Below, one piece after another: positions 1 to 3,898 of a stretch of 5,453 nt of DNA. The position numbers and the translations under genes were made by a program. Numbering within the stretch: the first letter of the stretch is position 1; the number at the start of each line of letters is the position of its first letter. The notes under the pieces were generated by a model. That model saw only the letters and a program-made list of their open reading frames with translations. It had not been told where the DNA came from and ran no database searches. Source of the stretch: Eubacterium sp. (GTDB lineage Bacteria > Bacillota > Clostridia > Lachnospirales > CAG-274). Where the stretch lies: assembly GCA_020859645.1 (NCBI GenBank), contig JAJBVU010000050.1, positions 1 to 5,453 on the forward strand. The letters run 5' to 3'.

Positions 1-80
1 ACATAGAATTTATTATTATATTTAAATTTAATTTTTCTTCCGTGCAGACAGCTGTCTGAAAAATTATTGCCGTTAATCAT
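1..80 (-). CDS. Possible start of a fourth leftward gene, truncated by the window edge
   Basis: On the minus strand an ATG at 80-78 opens a frame with no stop through to the window edge (26 codons, beginning MINGNNFSDSCLHGRKIKFK). It starts 22 bases after the stop of the sirtuin gene. A purine-rich AGGGGAG lies at 92-98, about 11 bases before the ATG, which is a rather long spacing. The peptide is rich in Lys, Asn, Phe and Tyr, which is what translated A/T-rich intergenic DNA also gives, and I recognise no family. It could be the N-terminus of another operon member or simply non-coding sequence; the missing left flank decides. Low confidence. Confidence 0.22.
   Translation of the reverse strand, partial: MINGNNFSDSCLHGRKIKFKYNNKFY
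30..65. repeat. Palindrome downstream of the sirtuin gene
   Basis: CAGACAG (45-51) is followed directly by CTGTCTG (52-58), a perfect 14-base palindrome with no spacer. An outer inverted repeat, AATTTTTC (30-37) and GAAAAATT (58-65), encloses it and shares base 58. It lies 38 bases past the sirtuin stop, where a terminator for the leftward operon might be expected. However, no T-run follows the palindrome in the leftward direction (the next bases read GCACGGAAG), so it is not a standard intrinsic terminator. It may be a weak terminator, a protein-binding dyad, or chance. Confidence 0.35.
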
Positions 81-102
81 ACTGCAGCCGACTCCCCTCT
101 TG

Positions 103-840
103 TCAGTATCTGTCTAAAACAACCTCTTTAAGCACCTTGCCTATTGCGTCATGGATAACCAAATCAGCATGGGAGTCAAAGGCTGTTTCACTTTTGTTTA
201 TAAGAACAAGCTTGTTTCCTCTGTAATAATTAACTAAGCCTGCGGCAGGATAAACAACCAAGGAGGTTCCCCCAACAATAAGAACATCGGCTCTTGAAAT
301 ATATTTTACGGCGTTGCCCCAAACGTAGTCGTTAAGCCCTTCCTCATAGAGAACAACATCGGGCTTAATAAGACCTCCGCATTCGGGGCATTTGGGAACG
401 CCTTCACCTAAGTCCAACATAGCTTCAAGGTCAAAATATTTTCCGCAGCGCATACAGTTATTTCTGTAAACTGAACCGTGAAGCTCGTATACGTTTTTGC
501 TGCCTGCCATTTGGTGAAGATTGTCTATATTTTGTGTGGCTATGGCTCTGAGCTTGCCCATTTCTTCAAGCTTAGCAAGAGCATAGTGGGCATTATTTGG
601 CTTAGCCTCCGTACAAATAAGATTTTCCTTGTAATATTTATAAAATAACTCAGGCTTTTTCATAAAAAGACTGTGGCTTAAAAGTGTTTCGGGAGGATAG
701 CCATATTTCTGCTTTGCGGAATAAAGCCCTGTTTCACTTCTGAAATCGGGTATACCGCTTTCTGTGGAGACTCCTGCCCCTCCTAAAAAAACAATGTTGT
801 CGCTTTCGTCTATAATTTTTTTAAGTTCTTCGTATGCCAT
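103..840 (-). CDS. cobB: Sir2-family NAD-dependent protein deacylase (sirtuin)
   Basis: A cytoplasmic enzyme that removes acetyl or related acyl groups from protein lysines, consuming NAD+ and releasing nicotinamide and O-acyl-ADP-ribose. The 245-residue length is normal for a compact bacterial sirtuin. Visible motifs are the NAD-binding GAGVSTESGIPDFR (21-34), TQNIDNLH (102-109, with Gln103, Asn104, Asp106), the catalytic His121 in ELHGS, and the zinc ligands Cys129/Cys132 and Cys151/Cys154 as two CxxC pairs. They continue with the acyl-lysine channel segment KPDVVLYEE (159-167) and GTSLVVYPAA (191-200). All catalytic and zinc residues are present, so it should be active. I cannot read acyl preference from the sequence. 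The start is supported by AGGTGA at 845-850, 4 bases before the ATG. It is the third gene of the leftward operon, 10 bases after the aminotransferase stop, with its ribosome binding site in that gap. The symbol follows general bacterial usage; the substrate is unknown. Confidence 0.95.
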   Translation of the reverse strand: MAYEELKKIIDESDNIVFLGGAGVSTESGIPDFRSETGLYSAKQKYGYPPETLLSHSLFMKKPELFYKYYKENLICTEAKPNNAHYALAKLEEMGKLRAIATQNIDNLHQMAGSKNVYELHGSVYRNNCMRCGKYFDLEAMLDLGEGVPKCPECGGLIKPDVVLYEEGLNDYVWGNAVKYISRADVLIVGGTSLVVYPAAGLVNYYRGNKLVLINKSETAFDSHADLVIHDAIGKVLKEVVLDRY

Positions 841-850
841 AAAATCACCT

Positions 851-2023
851 TTAGTCTTTCTCTGCTTTAACCTTTTTCACAAATCGAGATATTCTTTCCA
901 AAGCGGTTTTAATTTCGTCAATGGAATATGCATAGGAGCATCTTATATTGCCCTCGCCGCATTTTCCGAAAGCCGTACCGGGAACAACCGCAACCTTTTC
1001 TTCAAAGAGAAGTCTTTCCGCAAACTCATCGCTTGAAAGTCCTGTTGACTTAATACTTGGGAAGAGATAGAAGGCTCCCAAAGCTTCGAAGCACTCAAGC
1101 CCCATATCCAAAAAGCCCTTTCTCATAACTCTGCGTCTTGCGTCATATTCCTTTTTCATTTTTTCCACTGAGCTGCGGCAGCTTGTAAGGGCTTCTATGC
1201 CTGCATGCTGACTGACAGTAGGCGCACACATAATTATGTACTGGTGGATTTTGGTCATTGCGGCAATAATGTCTTTAGGACCTGCGGCATAGCCCAGTCT
1301 CCAGCCTGTCATAGAGAAAGCCTTTGAAAAGCCGTTTAAAACGATAGTTTTGTCTCTCATACTTTCAAAGGAGGCTATGGAAACGTGCTTATCCTCTCCG
1401 TAGGTAAGCTCGGAGTAAATCTCGTCCGAAATAACCACTATGTCACGATATTTAAGCACCTTTTCTATTGCGGCAAGGTCGCTTCTTTCCATAACAGCCC
1501 CTGTGGGGTTATTGGGATAAGGCAGAATTAAAGCCTTTGTTTTAGGGGTTATTTTTTCAAGGAGATCCTTGGGCTTAAGCCTGAAGTCGTTTTCTTCGGT
1601 TGTTTCTATAACAACGGGAACACCTCCTGCCATAACTACACAGGGCTTATAGGAAACATAAGAAGGCTCAACAACCAAAACCTCGTCGCCGGGGTTAATT
1701 ACGGCTCTTAAAGCTGCGTCTATACCCTCGCTGGCGCCGACTGTAACAAGAACTTCACCCTTAGGGGCATATTTAACGCCTATAGTGTCCTTTAAATATT
1801 TGCTTATTTCCTCTCTTAATTCCAAAAGACCGGCATTTGAAGAATAAACAAGCCTTTTGTTTTCGATGGTATAAATTCCTCTTTCTTTAATAGCCCAGGG
1901 GGTTTCAAAATCAGGCTCGCCTACGCCAAGAGAAATTACACCCTCTATTTCGTTTGCAACGTCAAAAAATTTTCTTATGCCCGATGAAGGCATTTCTTCT
2001 ATATGCTTGGCAACAAAACTCAT
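851..2023 (-). CDS. Class I/II PLP-dependent aminotransferase, AlaT/PatA-like
   Basis: A 390-residue fold-type I aminotransferase, probably a cytoplasmic dimer, moving an amino group between an amino acid and a 2-oxo acid. Family marks visible are SGIRKFF (14-20), the substrate-loop motif LGVGEPDF (32-39), Tyr60, GASEG (96-100), Tyr122, PNNPTG (170-175), ISDEIYSEL (198-206, with Asp200 and Tyr203 for the pyridine ring), and the Schiff-base lysine Lys234 in NGFSKAFSMTGWRLGY. The carboxylate-binding arginine is probably Arg361 in RCSYA. Nothing essential is missing. Its coding start overlaps the end of the preceding Lrp/AsnC gene by ATGA (2020-2023), so translation is probably coupled; only a weak AGGAT lies about 14 bases upstream. 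The pairing with an Lrp/AsnC regulator matches alaR-alaT (yugG-yugH) of Bacillus subtilis, making alanine-pyruvate/glutamate transamination the best guess (inference). Aspartate or N-acetyl-diaminopimelate (PatA-type) specificity remains possible. Confidence 0.93.
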   Translation of the reverse strand: MSFVAKHIEEMPSSGIRKFFDVANEIEGVISLGVGEPDFETPWAIKERGIYTIENKRLVYSSNAGLLELREEISKYLKDTIGVKYAPKGEVLVTVGASEGIDAALRAVINPGDEVLVVEPSYVSYKPCVVMAGGVPVVIETTEENDFRLKPKDLLEKITPKTKALILPYPNNPTGAVMERSDLAAIEKVLKYRDIVVISDEIYSELTYGEDKHVSIASFESMRDKTIVLNGFSKAFSMTGWRLGYAAGPKDIIAAMTKIHQYIIMCAPTVSQHAGIEALTSCRSSVEKMKKEYDARRRVMRKGFLDMGLECFEALGAFYLFPSIKSTGLSSDEFAERLLFEEKVAVVPGTAFGKCGEGNIRCSYAYSIDEIKTALERISRFVKKVKAEKD

Positions 2024-2505
2024 GGCGATACAATCATCCTTTCATCTGCAAGCTTGTCATCGTCCACAACAATTCCGTAGTCCTTATATTTTTTGAGAAC
2101 GAAGTGTGTGGCTGTGCTTGTTACGGAATCGAGAGTTGAAAGCTTTGAAGAAATAAAGTGGGAAATTTCCTTTATGTTTTTGCCTTCCATAAGCACCATA
2201 AAGTCATAAGCTCCCGACATTAAATAAACGCTTTTAACCTCGTCGAATTTATAAATTCTCTTTGCAATAGCCTCATAGCCTGCGTCTCTCTGAGGTGTAA
2301 CTTTAACCTCAATCATAGCTATAACATATTCTTTTTCAACCTTGTCCCAGTCTGCCAAAATAGTATAGCCGCAGATAAGTCTTTCATCTTCCATTTTTTT
2401 AATACAGGCGTTTACCTCTTCAACGGGCTTCCCCAGCATTACCGCTATATCCTCCGCCGTAATTCGGCTGTCTTTTTCCAAAATTTCCAAAATATCCTTT
2501 TCCAT
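2020..2505 (-). CDS. Lrp/AsnC-family transcriptional regulator, AlaR-like
   Basis: A 161-residue DNA-binding regulator of the feast/famine family, which normally forms dimers or octamers and responds to amino acids. An N-terminal winged helix-turn-helix occupies roughly residues 2-50 (MEKDILEILEKDSRITAEDI, then the recognition-helix region up to ICGYTIL). A C-terminal RAM/AsnC ligand-binding domain covers about 60-140, with the typical SGAYDFMVLMEGKNIKEIS (97-115). The start chosen is the ATG at 2505-2503, because GGGAGG lies 9 bases upstream at 2515-2520. The in-frame ATGs at 2529 and 2526 lie before that site and have none of their own. It is the first gene of the leftward operon and overlaps the aminotransferase by 4 bases. 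By analogy with B. subtilis AlaR it probably controls that gene in response to alanine, and a dyad over its own -10 box suggests autoregulation; both are inference. Confidence 0.93.
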   Translation of the reverse strand: MEKDILEILEKDSRITAEDIAVMLGKPVEEVNACIKKMEDERLICGYTILADWDKVEKEYVIAMIEVKVTPQRDAGYEAIAKRIYKFDEVKSVYLMSGAYDFMVLMEGKNIKEISHFISSKLSTLDSVTSTATHFVLKKYKDYGIVVDDDKLADERMIVSP

Positions 2506-2514
2506 AACGAAAAA

Positions 2515-2520
2515 CCTCCC
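2515..2520 (-). promoter_or_regulatory. Ribosome binding site of the Lrp/AsnC gene
   Basis: GGGAGG on the minus strand, 9 bases before the ATG at 2505. It decides the start, since two earlier in-frame ATGs (2529, 2526) precede it. Confidence 0.85.
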
Positions 2521-2541
2521 GTTCATCATATAGTTAATTTT

Positions 2542-2554
2542 ATTGTATCACAAT
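2542..2554. promoter_or_regulatory. Candidate operator dyad over the leftward -10 box
   Basis: A perfect inverted repeat, ATTGT-ATC-ACAAT, fully covers the -10 box (2542-2547) of the leftward promoter. The half-site plus flank, ACAATGA (2550-2556), recurs in the same orientation at 2567-2573, overlapping the -35 box. A protein bound here would block polymerase, and the adjacent Lrp/AsnC regulator is the obvious candidate. That assignment is inference; AT-rich dyads also arise by chance. Confidence 0.4.
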
Positions 2555-2570
2555 GAAGAATTTTTTACAA
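2542..2570 (-). promoter_or_regulatory. Leftward sigma-A-type promoter of the regulator-aminotransferase-sirtuin operon
   Basis: Read on the minus strand, TTGTAA (2570-2565) is a -35 box and TACAAT (2547-2542) a -10 box, with exactly 17 bases between them. The predicted transcript start is near 2535, giving a leader of about 30 bases before the ATG at 2505. No other promoter is evident inside the operon. Confidence 0.75.
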
Positions 2571-2571
2571 T

Positions 2572-2590
2572 GATAAAATGACGATAAAAT
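2572..2590. repeat. Direct repeat GATAAAAT, 11-base period
   Basis: GATAAAAT occurs at 2572-2579 and again at 2583-2590, eleven bases apart, or about one helical turn. It lies just upstream of the leftward -35 box. It may act as an A/T-rich UP element or as phased sites for an oligomeric regulator such as an Lrp/AsnC protein. The repeat is seen directly; the role is inferred. Confidence 0.35.
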
Positions 2591-2615
2591 AAGAAAATTT
2601 TGAAGTGCTTTTCAG

Positions 2616-2684
2616 ATTGGTGTCAGAACTTTTGCCTTGTAAGGCAAAAGCCGAGCCTGCGGCTCGTTCGGACATCTTTCCGAT
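2616..2684. repeat. Compound palindromic element able to fold as a three-way junction
   Basis: An outer inverted repeat, TGTCAGAAC (2621-2629) with GTTCGGACA (2666-2674), pairs at 8 of 9 positions. It encloses two hairpins side by side. Arm one is TTTTGCCTT (2630-2638) and AAGGCAAAA (2641-2649) around GT. Arm two is CGAGCC (2652-2657) and GGCTCG (2661-2666) around TGC. The base stem can be extended by ATTGG (2616-2620) with CCGAT (2680-2684), counting one G-U pair and a 5-base bulge. Near-identical 9-mers, TTTCAGATT (2610-2618) and TTTCCGATT (2677-2685), flank it. It is clearly GC-richer than the A/T-rich DNA on both sides. It lies upstream of both -35 boxes, so neither mapped promoter should transcribe it. 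It may be a REP-like or miniature inverted-repeat element, or a structured regulatory site. Confidence 0.6.
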
Positions 2685-2689
2685 TCCTA

Positions 2690-2718
2690 TTGATTTTTGT
2701 TTAAATATATGATATATT
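2690..2718 (+). promoter_or_regulatory. Rightward sigma-A-type promoter of the coaX-acpS-nnr operon
   Basis: TTGATT (2690-2695) and TATATT (2713-2718) are separated by 17 bases. The transcript would start near 2725, leaving a leader of about 36 bases with the coaX ribosome binding site in it. The leader is too short for a riboswitch. The -10 region lies in an 8-1-8 inverted repeat, AAATATAT-G-ATATATTT (2703-2719), which could be an operator or merely A/T-rich sequence. Confidence 0.7.
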
Positions 2719-2745
2719 TTTTATATGAAGAATAAAAAAAGACTT

Positions 2746-2753
2746 AAGGGAGA
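2746..2753 (+). promoter_or_regulatory. Ribosome binding site of coaX
   Basis: AAGGGAGA ends 7 bases before the ATG at 2761. It fixes the coaX start there and not at the in-frame ATG at 2725, which coincides with the predicted transcript start and has no such site. Confidence 0.85.
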
Positions 2754-2760
2754 TATTATA

Positions 2761-3531
2761 ATGATTTTAGCCATAGATATAGGAAATTCAAATATAGTTT
2801 TCGGAGTTATGGATATGGACGGAAAATCTGTTTTCAATTCAAGAATAAAAACAGACAGCTCACGAACCGCCGACCAGTACGCCATAGACTTTAAAAACAT
2901 TTTAGAGCTTTACGGAGCAGACAAAAATGCCATAAACGGCGGTATAATTTCAAGCGTTGTTCCCCCTGTTTTAAACGCTGTCAGACAGGCGGTAAAGATT
3001 GTAACAGGCATCGAACCTCTTGTTGTGGGTCCCGGCATAAAAACCGGGCTTAACATTCTTATGGATAACCCGGCTCAGGTGGGCAGCGACTTAATTGTTA
3101 CGGCAGTGGCTGCTTTAAGCCTTTATAAGCCCCCTGTGATTATAATCGATATGGGGACTGCTACCACAATAGAGGTTGTGGACAAAAATAAAAACTATAT
3201 AGGCGGCTGTATCTGCCCCGGGGTTAAAACATCTCTTGACGCACTTTCGGGAAAGACGGCTCAGCTGCCCTACATCAGCCTTTCAGACCCCAAAAATCCC
3301 ATAGGCAAAAATACAATTGACTGTATGCGAAGCGGAATAATTTACGGCTCGGCGGCTATGATTGACGGACTTATAGATTATTTTGAAGAAGAGTTAGGTT
3401 CAAAAACACAGCGTGTAGCTACAGGGGGCATATCCTCTAAAATAATACCCTACTGCAAGAACAAAATAGATGTGTGTGAAAATCTTCTTATGCAGGGGCT
3501 TTTTACGATTTATAAAAAGAATAAAAAATGA
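2761..3531 (+). CDS. coaX: Type III pantothenate kinase
   Basis: Catalyses the first step of coenzyme A synthesis, ATP-dependent phosphorylation of pantothenate to 4'-phosphopantothenate, in the cytoplasm. Family members use a monovalent cation and are not feedback-inhibited by CoA. At 256 residues it is full length. ASKHA-fold marks are visible in order: DIGNSN (6-11, phosphate motif 1), SSVVPP (64-69), GPGIKTGL (90-97), PAQVGSD (104-110), IDMGTATT (129-136, phosphate motif 2), GGCICPG (148-154), TAQLP (166-170), GKNT followed by SGIIYG (182-196), and ATGG (220-223). Asp6, Asp110 and Asp130 are present. The position after Asp110, often Arg in the GADR motif, is Leu111 here; I believe related clostridial proteins can share this but cannot verify it. 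The start follows the ribosome binding site at 2746-2753. It is the first gene of the rightward operon, 13 bases ahead of acpS. Confidence 0.95.
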   Translation: MILAIDIGNSNIVFGVMDMDGKSVFNSRIKTDSSRTADQYAIDFKNILELYGADKNAINGGIISSVVPPVLNAVRQAVKIVTGIEPLVVGPGIKTGLNILMDNPAQVGSDLIVTAVAALSLYKPPVIIIDMGTATTIEVVDKNKNYIGGCICPGVKTSLDALSGKTAQLPYISLSDPKNPIGKNTIDCMRSGIIYGSAAMIDGLIDYFEEELGSKTQRVATGGISSKIIPYCKNKIDVCENLLMQGLFTIYKKNKK

Positions 3532-3533
3532 CC

Positions 3534-3537
3534 GGAG
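3534..3537 (+). promoter_or_regulatory. Ribosome binding site of acpS
   Basis: GGAG, 7 bases before the ATG at 3545, in the 13-base gap after the coaX stop. It supports this start over an in-frame ATG at 3470 that lies inside coaX. Confidence 0.75.
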
Positions 3538-3544
3538 TGTAAAT

Positions 3545-3898
3545 ATGATTTACGGAATAGGCACAGACATAGTTAAGGTGGAAAGAATTGAAAATGCAAA
3601 GGAAAGCGTTTTCGAAAGAATATATACGGAAAGAGAACGTAAGGAGCTTAAGGAAAACCCTCAGCGTCTGGCTGGGAATTTCGCCGCAAAGGAGGCTGTT
3701 GTTAAGGCTTTGGGAACAGGCTTTAGAGAGATAGCTCCCATAGACATTGAAATTTTGAGAAATTCCGAGGGAAAGCCCTATGCTGTTTTAAACAACAGTG
3801 CCGAAAAATTTAACTTTCTGACAATTCACGTTTCAATTACTCACGAAAAGGACTATGCTATTGCCTTTGCCGTAGCTGAAAGGAGGGAAAATAATTGA
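3545..3898 (+). CDS. acpS: Holo-[acyl-carrier-protein] synthase
   Basis: Transfers the 4'-phosphopantetheine group from CoA to a serine of acyl carrier protein, activating it for fatty acid synthesis; the family works as a cytoplasmic, Mg-dependent trimer. The 117-residue length is typical. Visible motifs are IGTDIVKVERIE (5-16, with metal-binding Asp8), IYTERE (26-31), LAGNFAAKEAVVKALGTGF (42-60, with Glu50) and the C-terminal VSITHEKDYAIAFAV (96-110). Asn45 replaces the Arg often seen in AGRFAAKEA; the metal and CoA-binding residues remain. The ATG at 3545 gives the standard MIxGIGTDI beginning. Its stop codon overlaps the TTG start of nnr (3895-3898). Pairing acpS with the NAD(P)HX repair gene is common in Bacillota, and here coaX, which makes the CoA precursor of its substrate, comes first. 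Confidence 0.95.
   Translation: MIYGIGTDIVKVERIENAKESVFERIYTERERKELKENPQRLAGNFAAKEAVVKALGTGFREIAPIDIEILRNSEGKPYAVLNNSAEKFNFLTIHVSITHEKDYAIAFAVAERRENN
3881..3887 (+). promoter_or_regulatory. Strong ribosome binding site that fixes a TTG start for nnr
   Basis: AGGAGGG lies within the last codons of acpS, with 7 bases to the TTG at 3895. It matches the anti-Shine-Dalgarno sequence nearly perfectly and is the best such site in the window, which supports the non-ATG start. Confidence 0.85.

Noticed and set aside
764..1036. 90-codon plus-strand frame across the sirtuin/aminotransferase junction
   Set aside because: Both minus-strand genes are strongly supported here; the plus-strand peptide shows no family marks.
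2506..2529. Longer Lrp/AsnC protein starting at 2529
   Set aside because: The GGGAGG ribosome binding site falls inside that extension, and the family pattern begins at MEKDILEIL from 2505.
2616..2684. Terminator or riboswitch
   Set aside because: The hairpins lack a following T-run and lie between divergent genes, where no transcript needs ending. The rightward promoter lies downstream of them, so they would not be in the coaX leader. I see no match to a known riboswitch layout.
2725..2760. Upstream in-frame ATG as the coaX start
   Set aside because: It sits at the predicted transcript start with no ribosome binding site and adds a charged tail ahead of the conserved MILAIDIGNSN beginning; AAGGGAGA clearly serves the ATG at 2761.
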